A stretch of DNA of 64,000 bases from Epilithonimonas sp. JDS (GCF_021261315.1 NZ_JAJSAX010000001.1:62001-126000), one strand, 5' to 3'. Positions 35,257-45,171 are shown, counted from the first letter of the stretch. Notes: a model not told the origin generated them from the sequence alone. Program-made: numbers and translations.

Positions 35257-35663
35257 TGGAAAAAGTTTTTGTCGACACCAATATCATCATCGATCTCTTA
35301 GCTAAGCGCGAACATTTTTATAAAGACGCTCAAGATCTTTTCACATTGAGTGATAAAAAAGAGATTCATTTATGTATTTCAGCTTTGTCCTTTGCTAATG
35401 CTTACTATTCGATTGCAAAGCATCATAAGGAAGTAGATGCTAAAAAATATTTGGCGAAATTTAAAGTTCTGGTAACTGTTTTGCCTTTGGAAGACAAATC
35501 TATAGAATTGGCACTGGCTTCGGATTTCAATGATTTTGAAGATGGATTGCAATATTTCACGGCAATGGACAACGACTCAGACATCATCATTACAAGGAAT
35601 AAAAAGGATTTCAAAAACTCAAAAATTCCGGTTTTGACAGCAGGAGAATATTTGAAAAAATAA
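35256..35663 (+). CDS. PIN-domain ribonuclease toxin (VapC-like)
   Basis: 135 residues, GTG start overlapping the antitoxin stop by one base. PIN-domain acidic residues are present: Asp7 in VFVDTNIII, Glu in the middle helix region and the two Asp near 110-118 (TAMDNDSDIIITRNKKDF). Members cleave tRNA or rRNA when free of antitoxin. Length is normal. The target is unknown. Confidence 0.85.
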   Translation: MEKVFVDTNIIIDLLAKREHFYKDAQDLFTLSDKKEIHLCISALSFANAYYSIAKHHKEVDAKKYLAKFKVLVTVLPLEDKSIELALASDFNDFEDGLQYFTAMDNDSDIIITRNKKDFKNSKIPVLTAGEYLKK

Positions 35664-35720
35664 CACGACTTCTATTAAAATTTTAAACAAAACCAATTAC
35701 ATTAATTTTTTAAGTACTTA

Positions 35721-37145
35721 ATGCTAATCAACCTCAACCAAAATAAAAACCTCAAACTTTTCAAGATCATTTCTGAAGTCGCTTCCAGAAACGGACAAAC
35801 CGTTTACGCCGTTGGCGGATTCGTTCGTGATCTCATTATGAAAAGAAAAGTGCCAACCGATATTGATTTCGTCACAGAATCCAGCGGAATCGAATTAGCA
35901 GAAAGCATCGCCAAAGAGATCGACCCAAAAACCAAGGTCGCGGTTTTCAAAACTTACGGAACCGCAATGTTCAGATACAAGGATTTGGAATTGGAATTTG
36001 TTGGCGCCCGAAAAGAAAGCTACAGTGAAGATTCCAGAAAACCATCGGTAGAAATCGGAACGATTGAAGATGACCAGAAACGCAGAGATTTTACCATCAA
36101 CGCAATGGCGATTTCATTGAACAAAGAAAATTTCGGCGAACTCATCGACCCTTTTGACGGACTTCAGGATTTGAACAAGAAAATCCTGAGAACGCCACTA
36201 GAACCGCATCAAACTTATTCGGATGATCCACTCAGAATGATGAGAGCGATTCGTTTTGCGACAACTTTGGATTTCAAAATCGAAGAAAATTCTTTGAAAG
36301 CCATCAAAGACGAAACGGAACGAATGAAAATTGTTTCGATGGAAAGAATAATGGTGGAATTCAACAAAATAATGCTTTCTGACAAGCCTTCAAAAGGTTT
36401 GAAACTTCTTGAAGAAACTTCACTTTTAAAATATATTCTCCCAGAACTCACCGCATTAAAAGGCATCGAGGACATCGACGGACAGACGCATAAAGATAAT
36501 TTCTATCACACATTGGCAGTTGTAGATAATATTTCGGAAAGCACCGATAAACTTTGGCTTCGTTGGTCAGCGCTACTCCACGACATCGGGAAAGCACCGA
36601 CGAAAAAGTTTGTAGAAGGAATAGGCTGGACTTTTCACGGTCACGAATTTCTAGGCTCGAAGATGACAAAATCGATTTTCAAACGGTTGAAACTTCCACT
36701 TGGGCAAGAGCAAAAATATGTTGAAAAACTCGTGAGAATGCACGCCAGACCAATTGCGCTGATTACGGATGACGCTTCGGATTCCGCATTGCGACGTTTG
36801 CTTTTTGATTCAGGAGAAGATTTGGAAGACTTGTTCACACTTTGTAAATCCGACATCACGACGAAAAACTATTCTAAGCAAGCCAAATTCAAAAAGAATT
36901 TTGAATACGTTGCGCAGAAAATCAAAGAAGTTGAGGAGAAAGACCAGGTTCGGAACTTTCAACCACCGATTTCTGGTGAAGAAATTATGGAACTTTTTGG
37001 TTTAAATCCTGGCAGAGAAATCGGAATTTTGAAAGAAAAAGTGAAGGAAGCAATTCTGGAAGGTGAAATTCAAAATGACAAGGTTGAAGCCAGAGAATTT
37101 GTGATCAATGAAGCTGAGAAATTGGGATTGACTTTAGTAAAATAA
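35721..37145 (+). CDS. cca: CCA-adding tRNA nucleotidyltransferase with HD domain
   Basis: 474 residues of class II polymerase. Motif A is GGFVRDLIMKRKVPTDIDFV near 32-51, and RRDFTINAMA near 130 and ERxxxE-type RIMVEFNKI follow. An HD domain (WSALLHDIGKAP near 280) and C-terminal helical body complete the typical Bacteroidetes form. It adds or repairs the 3' CCA of tRNAs, which are not encoded with CCA here (see tRNA-Ser). Two genes follow at 3 and 1 base overlap, forming an operon. Confidence 0.92.
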   Translation: MLINLNQNKNLKLFKIISEVASRNGQTVYAVGGFVRDLIMKRKVPTDIDFVTESSGIELAESIAKEIDPKTKVAVFKTYGTAMFRYKDLELEFVGARKESYSEDSRKPSVEIGTIEDDQKRRDFTINAMAISLNKENFGELIDPFDGLQDLNKKILRTPLEPHQTYSDDPLRMMRAIRFATTLDFKIEENSLKAIKDETERMKIVSMERIMVEFNKIMLSDKPSKGLKLLEETSLLKYILPELTALKGIEDIDGQTHKDNFYHTLAVVDNISESTDKLWLRWSALLHDIGKAPTKKFVEGIGWTFHGHEFLGSKMTKSIFKRLKLPLGQEQKYVEKLVRMHARPIALITDDASDSALRRLLFDSGEDLEDLFTLCKSDITTKNYSKQAKFKKNFEYVAQKIKEVEEKDQVRNFQPPISGEEIMELFGLNPGREIGILKEKVKEAILEGEIQNDKVEAREFVINEAEKLGLTLVK

Positions 37146-37148
37146 TTT

Positions 37149-37799
37149 ATGAAGAAAATATTTTTACTCCTTATATTACTGTGTAGTTTTCAAACATTGT
37201 TTTCTCAAAACAAAACTTTGACAGCTGTGATAGGGAAATCAAATTCGCGACTTTTGTATTACGAAATTCAAATCAATGACGTTCATTTCCAAATCAGTGA
37301 GGCTGGAGATTATATGGGATTTTATCTCGAAAATAGCGAGGGGAATTTCACCTATTATGATGACTTCAATAATGATGGAACATTCGGAAAACTTAAAACG
37401 CAAGGCGCGAAAAAAATAATCTATTGGGATGATTATAATTTTGATGGTGTAAAATATGGCAAGCCCAAGTCTATCGCAGATATTGACCTTGATTATTGGC
37501 GGGACGAAACTTTTGACAGAATTAAATTCAAAAAACTGAAAAATATTGGTACAATTAAAATCGACTATTTTGATGATGAATTTTCTGATAAACATAATTA
37601 CGGGAAAATCAGAAAAATAGGAAAAATCGTTGTCTCTTACAGAGATAATTTTGTTTTTGATGCCAATAAATACGAGCAAATCAAACAAATCGGAAATACG
37701 ACCTTTGAATATTGGGATGACACTTTTGATAAATCTACAAGTGGAAAATTGAAATCTATCAATGGCAAAAATCCGAACGTTAAAATCACTTTAAAATAA
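37149..37799 (+). CDS. secreted protein of tandem beta repeats
   Basis: 216 residues, signal MKKIFLLLILLCSFQTLFSQ, then four to five repeats of about 29 residues with core YWDDYNFDGVKYGKPKSI, DYWRDETFDRIKFKKLKNIG, DYFDDEFSDKHNYGKIRKIG, EYWDDTFDKSTSGKLKSI. The pattern (aromatic-Asp-Asp-x-Phe) suggests stacked beta-hairpins like a solenoid. Exported, unknown function. It starts 3 bases after cca and overlaps the next gene's start by one base, an odd companion for a tRNA enzyme. Confidence 0.75.
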   Translation: MKKIFLLLILLCSFQTLFSQNKTLTAVIGKSNSRLLYYEIQINDVHFQISEAGDYMGFYLENSEGNFTYYDDFNNDGTFGKLKTQGAKKIIYWDDYNFDGVKYGKPKSIADIDLDYWRDETFDRIKFKKLKNIGTIKIDYFDDEFSDKHNYGKIRKIGKIVVSYRDNFVFDANKYEQIKQIGNTTFEYWDDTFDKSTSGKLKSINGKNPNVKITLK

Positions 37800-38239
37800 T
37801 GGACAAAGCATCTCTCCTTAGTTTGATAAAGGAAAAACTCTCCGAAAAAATCGAGAATTTTGAAAAACTGATTTCGGAAACTCGAGCATCCAGCAACGAT
37901 ACCAAAAGTTCTATGGGCGACAAGTATGAAACTGGAAGAGAAATGCTTCAGCAGGAAATCAACAACCTGCAAGTTCAGCTGAATGAGATTTTGAAACAAA
38001 AGGAATTCCTAAAAACTGTTTTGCCAAAACCAAATGATAAAGCTGAAAAAGGCGCCATTGTAAAAACGGAAAAAGGTTTGTTTTTCATTTCGGTTTCCTT
38101 AGGTGAGATTAAAATTGAAAATGAGAAAATCATCTGTATTTCGCCAGAATCTCCTTTGGCAAAAGCGATGAATGGCAAACAGAAAGGTGAAGTTTTTTCT
38201 CTGAATAATATGAGTCAGAAGATTGTGGATATCTTATAA
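37799..38239 (+). CDS. GreA/GreB C-terminal-domain-like protein
   Basis: 146 residues starting MDKASLLSLIKEKL. The N-terminal half is a predicted coiled coil (KLISETRASSNDTKSSMGDKYETGREMLQQEINNL...); the rest, from about 80, matches the FKBP-like end of Gre factors (GAIVKTEKGLFFISVSLG...SPLAKAMNGKQKGEVF). It resembles a transcript-cleavage factor in which the N-terminal hairpin is shortened. Databases often label such flavobacterial proteins as an acyl-carrier-protein synthase, which the sequence does not support. Third gene of the cca operon. Confidence 0.7.
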   Translation: MDKASLLSLIKEKLSEKIENFEKLISETRASSNDTKSSMGDKYETGREMLQQEINNLQVQLNEILKQKEFLKTVLPKPNDKAEKGAIVKTEKGLFFISVSLGEIKIENEKIICISPESPLAKAMNGKQKGEVFSLNNMSQKIVDIL

Positions 38240-38240
38240 A

Positions 38241-38292
38241 CTACCCCGTCAATTCGCTTAGGCAAATCGCCACCCCTCCAAAGGATGGGAAT
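38241..38292. repeat. ACCCCGTC...CCCCTCC repeat, copy 2
   Basis: Reads CTACCCCGTCAATTCGCTTAGGC then CACCCCTCCAAAGGATGGGAATT, a diverged relative of the repeat at 24168. Spacer between convergent genes. Confidence 0.6.
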
Positions 38293-39018
38293 TTACAAAC
38301 TCTTTCCACCAATATATTCCATCAACGCATCTTTGTAGTTTGGCGCAATCGCGATTTGCTCTTTTCCTATGACGATGTGATTTCTTTCGATGGCTTCGAT
38401 TTTGTCCAGACCGATGATGAAAGACCGATGGATTCTCATAAAATTATCAGAAGGCAATTCTTCTTCCAGCTTTTTCAAACTCATCAAAGTTAGAATTGGT
38501 TTAGGATTCTCTTTCAGATAAATTTTGACATAATCTTTCAAACCTTCGATGTAGAGAATTTCGGAAAAGTTGATTTTGATTTGCTTGTACTCTGATTTTA
38601 CGAAGAAAAATTCCTGGTTTTTTTCTGGCCTTGCAATGGAAATTGGTTGTTGAGATTCAAAATAATTTCTAGCTTTTGTGGCTGCACTCAGAAATTCATT
38701 GTAATCAAAAGGTTTCAACAGATAATCCAAAGCGTTGACTTTATAACCATCAATCGCATATTGGTCGAAGGCAGTTGTGAAAATGACTCTGCTGTTTTGT
38801 AGAACAAGTTTTGAAAATTCCAGACCAGATAAATCCGGCATTTGAATATCGAGAAAAAACAAATCGATGTCTTTATCTTCTTCCAAAACCTGCATTGCCT
38901 CGATGGCGTTGTTACATTTGGCTTTCAGTTCCAGAAACGGCGTTTTCAGGACATAACTTTCGATTAGGCTGAGAGCCATTGGTTCGTCGTCGGCGATGAG
39001 GCAGGTTATTTTTTTCAT
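38293..39018 (-). CDS. LytTR-family response regulator
   Basis: 241 residues: receiver domain with phospho-acceptor Asp57 in LFFLDIQMPDLSG and DDEP near residues 10-13, then a LytTR DNA-binding domain from about 145 (INFSEILYIEGLKDYVKIYL). One base separates it from the kinase gene upstream, so the pair is one two-component system. Targets unknown; such pairs often control envelope or metabolite genes. Confidence 0.92.
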   Translation of the reverse strand: MKKITCLIADDEPMALSLIESYVLKTPFLELKAKCNNAIEAMQVLEEDKDIDLFFLDIQMPDLSGLEFSKLVLQNSRVIFTTAFDQYAIDGYKVNALDYLLKPFDYNEFLSAATKARNYFESQQPISIARPEKNQEFFFVKSEYKQIKINFSEILYIEGLKDYVKIYLKENPKPILTLMSLKKLEEELPSDNFMRIHRSFIIGLDKIEAIERNHIVIGKEQIAIAPNYKDALMEYIGGKSL

Positions 39019-39019
39019 T

Positions 39020-40045
39020 CTACTTCGTTTTCAATTTCACTTCCGCGATGTACATTCCGTCATTCAAACAGGAATGAAACTCGTGTTTTTCGGGATAAAG
39101 CAAGTTAAGTCTTTTTTGCAGATTTTCTACACCGATTCCGGAACCGCTTTTGTCCGTATCCGTTTTAGGAAAATTGGAGTTTGACGCTGTGAAGTGAATT
39201 TCGTCTTCAACAATTTCCATTTTAAAACTGATATCGGAATGTTGAGTAGCCGAAACGCCGTGTTTAAAAGCGTTTTCAACAATCGAAATGAAAAGTAAAG
39301 GTGCAATCTCGAGATTGGGAATGCGCGTTGGAAAATTGGTGTAGACCTTCGTTTTATCATTCAATCGCACGGACATCAAATCGATATATTTATTCAGGAA
39401 TTCAATTTCTTCGGAAAGGCTGATTTTATCGACATCCGTTTTGTACAAAAGATGGCGCATCAATTTGCTTAAGCTATGAACGCTTTGTTTCGCCTTCTCG
39501 GAATCAAAATCAATCAAGGAATAAATATTATTGAGAGAATTGAAGAAGAAGTGCGGCTGCAACTGGTATTTCAGATGTTTGAGTTCGGATTGCAGTTTGA
39601 TATTATCGGCTTCAATTTTCATTTCTTCGGCTTTCTTCATTCTTTTGCTGGCATTGATGGCGATTGAAAAGGCTACAGGAATCAGATAAATCAGGAAGTC
39701 AAAAAAATACCTTATTCCGTCTGGTGGCCGTCTGCCGAACATTCTAGGTTTTTGTGGTTCCAGCCATTCGAAAATTTGACTTTTAATGAAAATCAAAAAA
39801 ATCAGAAGCGCGGCGTTTGAGACGTAAAACCAAATTTTCTTATCCTCAAAAAGCCATTTTACGAGGACGAAATTATTGACATAAAATATGATGGCAAGGA
39901 AAACCAATTGCAACCAAAAATGTCTGAAAATCCCACTCCAATCGGTCGCCGAACCAAAGGTAAATGCCGCAGGAAGAAAAAATAAAACCAGCCAAATCAA
40001 AAGATGAAGGCTGATTTCGAGGTTTTTATTTTTGATTTTTATCAT
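39020..40045 (-). CDS. LytS-type sensor histidine kinase
   Basis: 341 residues. Four predicted membrane helices between 15 and 135, a coiled coil (KRMKKAEEMKIEADNIKLQSEL) and a His_kinase-type core with His165 in QLQPHFFFNSLNNIYSL, then NAFKHGVSATQ and the G-box GSGIGVENLQKRL. There is no obvious periplasmic sensor domain, so the helices themselves may sense. Transcribed with the LytTR regulator. Confidence 0.9.
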   Translation of the reverse strand: MIKIKNKNLEISLHLLIWLVLFFLPAAFTFGSATDWSGIFRHFWLQLVFLAIIFYVNNFVLVKWLFEDKKIWFYVSNAALLIFLIFIKSQIFEWLEPQKPRMFGRRPPDGIRYFFDFLIYLIPVAFSIAINASKRMKKAEEMKIEADNIKLQSELKHLKYQLQPHFFFNSLNNIYSLIDFDSEKAKQSVHSLSKLMRHLLYKTDVDKISLSEEIEFLNKYIDLMSVRLNDKTKVYTNFPTRIPNLEIAPLLFISIVENAFKHGVSATQHSDISFKMEIVEDEIHFTASNSNFPKTDTDKSGSGIGVENLQKRLNLLYPEKHEFHSCLNDGMYIAEVKLKTK

Positions 40046-40392
40046 TTATATAATATGGATTGAAGACTTGAAAATGATGGGTAATTCCACATCTTTTCTA
40101 AAATTTGAATTTGTTTAAATTCCTGAAAATAGTGGATTTGTGAAAATTTTCAAGCAGTGAATTTAAGATTTTTTCCAGCATCGTTCATTCATTTTAATTT
40201 AACTTCTCTAAAGATTCAGACGATTTATCTGAAATTATTAACAAGCTATTTTTAATAAAAACTTTTTACAAAACCGCTTCTTCATTGTCTTTTCATTTTC
40301 GCTCTTCATCGCAGCTGCATTTGGTTTTGCAAAAAGTTCACTTCATTAATTCATCATCATTGGGATTTTTTAAATATTCTTGAACAATTTTA
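40046..40392. other. spacer between dipeptidase and kinase operon
   Basis: About 350 bases without a gene. The minus strand carries two short open stretches (25 codons at 40338-40415 overlapping the dipeptidase end, and 23 codons downstream), both with plausible codon use but without support. The LytS promoter must lie near 40050-40090; no perfect -7 box is seen. Confidence 0.5.
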
Positions 40393-41604
40393 TTATCGCC
40401 CTTTGGTTGCCTCATCAAAAATTCTGCAATAGTTTCCGCCTCCTATTTTTCCAATTTCTTTTTCATTGAAACCGGCTTTCAATAAGGCTTCAACAACACT
40501 ATAGTAGAATCCAAGCTTCTGGTTTTCCCAATTGTTATTGGTGGTTTTTTCTCTGTGTTTTTTGTTTTCTTGTTTGGGTTTACTATCATTATTGACATTT
40601 CCGTCAGACTTTGGTTTTCCCTGATTCTGTCCCCAATTGTCGTTTGGTGAATGGTAAGCCGGCGTCATCTTCGTATCTGTACCAATGGCCACGTGGTCTA
40701 TCCCAACGATGTCTACCATTGCTTTTATGTTAGTGGCAAACTCTGTCGGCGATTCTGCGAGGTGTGTCCAGACGCCAATCACGCCACCTTTTTCTGCAAC
40801 GATTTTCGCTTGTGCTTCACTGATTAATCTTGGCCGCATCATTTTGGACATCAATTCATTATTCCCCAAACGCGTGTTGAGTCCGGTGTGAGAAACAAGA
40901 ACTGGCTTTGTAGCTATCTTGAGTGCGCCGTTGATGGTATTGTCATCGCAATGGGAAAGGTCTACCAGAATGCCAAGCCGTTCACATTCTTTCACCACGT
41001 CTGCACCAAAAGTCGTCAGTCCGCCCCATTTTGGAGGATTGGTAAAAACATCACCCAATGGAACAGAAGCATCATTGTCGTGAAGCAAACCCAAATGTCT
41101 CAAACCACGCTCGTAAGCCACTTCCAAACGTTCAATTTTGCCTTCTAAAAAATGACCGCCTTCCACGGATTGAATGACAATTGGTTTCTTTGATTTTTTA
41201 GCCGCTTTCAGGTCGGCTAGGTTCAAAGCTCTTTTGATTGCGTTGCTTTCCAAGACATTGTCCATTGCTGTAAGGCCGTTTAAAAATCTTTCGTAAGCCT
41301 CGCCTTCTCTGGTCAGCTTCTGATAATCTACCGCAAAAGTCATTACAATACCGGACAATCCAGATTTTTTGATTTCTCCCATCAGGTCGAGTTTTGGACC
41401 GGGAAGTTCTTCCTGATTCAACGGAACATCAATATGATTGTGGGTGTCAATTCCGAATGTTCTGGCCACTATTTTGGCAACTTCGTCCTCTGAATTGTTT
41501 TCGAAAGTCCAGGAAGAAAAAGGATTGATGAGAACAAATGCGCCTGCGCCACCCATTGTAAATATAAATTTTCGTCTTGACCAGTTATTTTGAGTGAATT
41601 CCAT
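40393..41604 (-). CDS. Tat-exported membrane dipeptidase (M19)
   Basis: 403 residues. Twin-arginine signal NWSRRKFIFTMGGAGAFVL at the N-terminus predicts folded export, consistent with a binuclear zinc enzyme loaded in the cytosol. The renal-dipeptidase pattern includes GIDTHNHIDVPL near 51-62, Glu in QSVEGGHFLEG, HLGLLHDND and LSHTGLNTR. An insertion of low-complexity Asn/Lys-rich residues (NVNNDSKPKQENKKHREK, near 345-365) precedes the C-terminus. Cleaves dipeptides, including D-amino-acid containing ones. Confidence 0.88.
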   Translation of the reverse strand: MEFTQNNWSRRKFIFTMGGAGAFVLINPFSSWTFENNSEDEVAKIVARTFGIDTHNHIDVPLNQEELPGPKLDLMGEIKKSGLSGIVMTFAVDYQKLTREGEAYERFLNGLTAMDNVLESNAIKRALNLADLKAAKKSKKPIVIQSVEGGHFLEGKIERLEVAYERGLRHLGLLHDNDASVPLGDVFTNPPKWGGLTTFGADVVKECERLGILVDLSHCDDNTINGALKIATKPVLVSHTGLNTRLGNNELMSKMMRPRLISEAQAKIVAEKGGVIGVWTHLAESPTEFATNIKAMVDIVGIDHVAIGTDTKMTPAYHSPNDNWGQNQGKPKSDGNVNNDSKPKQENKKHREKTTNNNWENQKLGFYYSVVEALLKAGFNEKEIGKIGGGNYCRIFDEATKGR

Positions 41605-42006
41605 TTTTTATAAAAGTTTTTGAATGGTATAAATTTAAGCTAAAAGACATCAATGAATCTTTCGCAGCCCGACTTGAACGGATCCCGATGTATCGGGAGG
41701 GAGTGGAAGGCGGATAGGCTGCCCTAATCTATAAATGCTTTCTTATGTCGTCAATTATTCTTTTGATATTGAAAAATTATTAATGATTTCCTTTTCTGTT
41801 TTATGAATCAAAATTGCATCAGAGAGAATTCAAAATCAAATCTAATAGACAAACAAAGCGATTTTGTCGATGAATATAAAGATTGTATCGATTGAAAACC
41901 TAGTCATTGTTTCATAGTGAATCATTTATGAAATTATTAACTTTTGGTGATTGTGATTTGCATATTTATTGTTGCTTGTTATTCATAATTAAACAATTCA
42001 GTTATT
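41605..42006. other. divergent spacer between dipeptidase and SDR
   Basis: Holds a structured repeat (41664-41724) and the promoters of both genes, neither with a perfect -7 box. Nothing else supported. Confidence 0.5.
41664..41724. repeat. structured repeat, copy 3 (GCAGCCCGACTT...GGCTGC)
   Basis: GCAGCC and GGCTGC close a hairpin of 61 bases; inside is GATCCCGATGTATCGGGA, a perfect smaller hairpin. Related to copies at 60865 and 62770 and, more loosely, 14294 and 58042. Confidence 0.8.
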
Positions 42007-42756
42007 ATGAAAATTCTTGAAAATAAAGTAGCTTTGGTTACAGGTGCAGGTTCCGGAATCGGGCTTGCCATCGCAAAATTATATGCAAAAGAAGGTGCAA
42101 AAGTAGTCGTTTCTGACATCAATGAAGAACACGGAAAATCAGCCGTTGAAGACATAAAATCAGCTGGCGGAGAAGCGACTTTCGTAAAGGCCGACACATC
42201 AAATCCGGAACAAGTCGAAGCCTTGATAAAAGCAACCGTTGACGCTTACGGCAGATTGGACATCGCCTGCAACAACGCTGGAATTGGTGGTGAACAGGCA
42301 ACCACAGGAGATTACAGCATCGACAGTTGGAAAAAAGTTCTGAATGTAAATTTAGATGGCGTTTTCTACGGTTGCAAATATGAACTGACTCAAATGGAGA
42401 AAAATGGTGGCGGCGTTATCGTCAACATCGCATCCATCCACGGAACGGTTGCGGCTCCACTTTCGTCCGCTTACACTGCTGCAAAACACGCCGTTGTTGG
42501 ATTGACAAAAAATATTGGTGCAGAATACGGGAAGAAAAATATCCGTTGCAATTCGGTAGGCCCAGCTTATATCGAAACGCCTTTGCTGGAAAGTGCAAGC
42601 GGCGATATGAAAGAAGCACTGATTGCAAAACATCCGATGGGAAGGTTAGGAAAATCGGAAGAAGTTGCGGAATTGGTTCTATTCTTAAGTTCAGAAAAAT
42701 CCTCTTTTATGACTGGCGGCTATTATCTTGTGGATGGCGGTTACACGGCTGTATAA
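42007..42756 (+). CDS. short-chain dehydrogenase/reductase
   Basis: 249 residues, classical SDR: NAD(P) motif TGAGSGIG at 12-19, Asp37 in SDIN favouring NAD, NNAG at 89-92, catalytic Ser143, Tyr156 and Lys160 (YTAAK). The C-terminal MTGGYYLVDGGYTAV is the usual end. Glucose 1-dehydrogenase-like in general pattern, but substrate cannot be read from sequence. Confidence 0.88.
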   Translation: MKILENKVALVTGAGSGIGLAIAKLYAKEGAKVVVSDINEEHGKSAVEDIKSAGGEATFVKADTSNPEQVEALIKATVDAYGRLDIACNNAGIGGEQATTGDYSIDSWKKVLNVNLDGVFYGCKYELTQMEKNGGGVIVNIASIHGTVAAPLSSAYTAAKHAVVGLTKNIGAEYGKKNIRCNSVGPAYIETPLLESASGDMKEALIAKHPMGRLGKSEEVAELVLFLSSEKSSFMTGGYYLVDGGYTAV

Positions 42757-42783
42757 AATCAACACAATATTAACTATGTAGAT

Positions 42784-42813
42784 AAAACATTCACTTTTGT
42801 GAGTGTTTTTTTT
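42784..42813 (+). terminator. terminator of SDR gene
   Basis: AAAACATTCAC pairs with GTGAGTGTTTT (one G-U pair), then a T run. Confidence 0.8.
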
Positions 42814-42999
42814 GTTTTTTAATGTCACAAAAAATAACAGAAACACAGTATTAAAAGGAAAATTAGCTTTTACATAAAATAAATACACTACTGTATAAAA
42901 TATTTTACCATACTGATTATCAAATTATTATATTTGTATTAGACTAACAATAAATTGAATAAAGTCGTCACTTCACTACTAAAAACTAAAATCAATGCT

Positions 43000-45144
43000 A
43001 TGAAAAATTTATTCTTTCTAAGCTTAATGCTTGCAGCCACATTTTCCTTTGGTCAATACAAATATCCGGCAACCAAAACGGAGCTAGTTACCGATACATA
43101 TTTTGGAGTCAAAGTTGAGGATCCTTACCGCTGGCTTGAGGATATTAAAAATCCAAAAGTGCTAGACTGGTTTAAAGCTCAGGAAAACTTTACCAATTCT
43201 GAGCTTTCTAAAATTCCCGGACAGAAAAAAATATTTCAGGAACTTACAGATCTGGACAAAATAATTACCGTCAAATATTCGCCTGTAACTGCTGAAGGTG
43301 GAAAATACTTCTACAGAAAAAGACTGCCGGAAGAATCTGTTTATAAGCTTTATTACCGACAAGGAAAAGATGGAAAAGAAATACTGTTATTTGATCCGAA
43401 AAATTACATTGCCGGAAAAGTAATGGATTTTTCTGTTAGCATCAGTGATGATGGGAGTAAGATTGCGTTTAACCTGAGTGAAGTAGGTTCTGAACTTGGT
43501 GATGTGAAAATTATGGATGTTGCAACCGGAAAATTTCTTTCGGATGTTATAAAACACAGCGTCGGTAATTTTGCAGATGGAAGTAATACGGAAATAATCT
43601 ACGGTGAGGCCAAAAGTTATGACACCCACGATCCTGAAGTTTGGCAGAATTCGGAAACAAAATTACATGTCATCGGTAATGATAATTCTAAAGACATTCT
43701 CTTGGCAAGTTCAAAAAAATATCCGGAACTGAAGATTCTGCCTTCAGAATTTCCCGATTTTTACATTTTCAAAAATTCACCTTATATTTTTTTAGGAAAA
43801 TCAACGGTTGAGAATTATAAAGAACTCTATTATGCACCGGCTTCTGATCTTAAAAAAGACCATATCCAATGGAAACCTTTCTGCAAAAAAACAGACGAGA
43901 TATGGAACTTCTTTGTTCAGGGTAATGATGTTTATCTGTTGACAACAAAGGGAAATTCAAAGTTCCGATTGATAAAAACCTCGCTTTCAAAACCAGATTT
44001 TGCCAATGCAAAAGAAATCGTTTCCGGAGATAAAGACTGGAAAATATCTTCAGTTACTCAGTCAAAGGATTATCTTGTTTTCTTCAAAACCAAAAATGAA
44101 CTTATTGCCGAACCTTTTTATTATAACTTAAAAACCGGCGAAACGACAAAAATATCAACGCCTTTGAAAGGGAATTTAGAAGCTGCCGCACTTTCCAAAA
44201 ACTCAAACGAATTGCTACTTACAAATCTAGCTTGGAACAAGCCAATTAATTTCTACACTTACGATATTGATAAAAAAGAATTTTCCAAAGGTCCGTTCAA
44301 TATGGCCATCAATTTTCCCAACCTTGAAAATATCGTCTATGAGGAGATTGAAGCTCCTTCACACGACGGAACGATGGTTCCATTGAGTATTCTTTACGAT
44401 AAATCAAAACTGAGAAAGGACGGCAGCAACATTACTTTTATGCAAGGTTATGGCGCGTACGGAATGTCATCTTCTCCATATTTCTCGGCAAGGTATTTAC
44501 CGTTGCTCAATCGTGGTGTCGTTCTGGCTTTTGCGCACATCCGCGGTGGTGGAGAAAAAGGTCAGGACTGGTATCTTGCAGGAAAGAAAACTACCAAACC
44601 AAACACTTGGAAAGACTTCAATTCCTGCGCGGAATATTTGATTAAAAATAAATATACTTCTTCAGATAAATTCGGAATCTCGGGAGCAAGTGCCGGCGGA
44701 ATTTTGATTGGCAGGGCAATTACAGAACGTCCGGATCTGTACAAAGTTGCAATCCCAAAAGTGGGTTGTCTCAATGCCTTGAGAATGGAATTCTCACCAA
44801 ATGGTCCAGTAAATATTCCTGAATTTGGGACTGTAAAAGATGAGTCCGACTTCGAAGCATTATTGGAAATGGACGCTTATCAGCATATTAAAAAAGGAAC
44901 AAAATATCCGGCACAGTTAATTACAACCGGCTTTAATGATTCCCGTGTGGAAAGTTACATTCCTGCAAAGTTTGCTGCGAAAATGCAGGCAGACAACGCG
45001 TCAACAAATCCCGTTTTTCTATATGTAGACTACAAAGCAGGACATTTTGGAGGAAGCACGGTTGAAGAACAATTTTTACAGGCATCGAAAGAATATTCCT
45101 TCTTGCTGTGGCAATGTGGAGATAAAGATTTTCAGTTGAAATAG
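43000..45144 (+). CDS. prolyl oligopeptidase-family serine peptidase (S9A)
   Basis: 714 residues with signal peptide MKNLFFLSLMLAATFSFGQ. The beta-propeller from about 60 to 400 caps an alpha/beta-hydrolase domain. The catalytic triad is Ser564 in GASAGG, Asp647 in GFNDSRV and His682 in AGHFGG. It cleaves short proline-containing peptides, here in the periplasm. ATG 43000 is preferred over an upstream TTG because it begins the signal peptide; a TATATTTG -7 element lies at 42929-42936. Confidence 0.9.
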   Translation: MKNLFFLSLMLAATFSFGQYKYPATKTELVTDTYFGVKVEDPYRWLEDIKNPKVLDWFKAQENFTNSELSKIPGQKKIFQELTDLDKIITVKYSPVTAEGGKYFYRKRLPEESVYKLYYRQGKDGKEILLFDPKNYIAGKVMDFSVSISDDGSKIAFNLSEVGSELGDVKIMDVATGKFLSDVIKHSVGNFADGSNTEIIYGEAKSYDTHDPEVWQNSETKLHVIGNDNSKDILLASSKKYPELKILPSEFPDFYIFKNSPYIFLGKSTVENYKELYYAPASDLKKDHIQWKPFCKKTDEIWNFFVQGNDVYLLTTKGNSKFRLIKTSLSKPDFANAKEIVSGDKDWKISSVTQSKDYLVFFKTKNELIAEPFYYNLKTGETTKISTPLKGNLEAAALSKNSNELLLTNLAWNKPINFYTYDIDKKEFSKGPFNMAINFPNLENIVYEEIEAPSHDGTMVPLSILYDKSKLRKDGSNITFMQGYGAYGMSSSPYFSARYLPLLNRGVVLAFAHIRGGGEKGQDWYLAGKKTTKPNTWKDFNSCAEYLIKNKYTSSDKFGISGASAGGILIGRAITERPDLYKVAIPKVGCLNALRMEFSPNGPVNIPEFGTVKDESDFEALLEMDAYQHIKKGTKYPAQLITTGFNDSRVESYIPAKFAAKMQADNASTNPVFLYVDYKAGHFGGSTVEEQFLQASKEYSFLLWQCGDKDFQLK

Positions 45145-45171
45145 ATTATTTAAATAACCTTTATTTAGAAC

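Noticed and set aside
40338-40415. 25-codon minus-strand ORF overlapping the end of the dipeptidase gene
   Set aside because: Codon pattern looks plausible, but no start signal or neighbour supports it.
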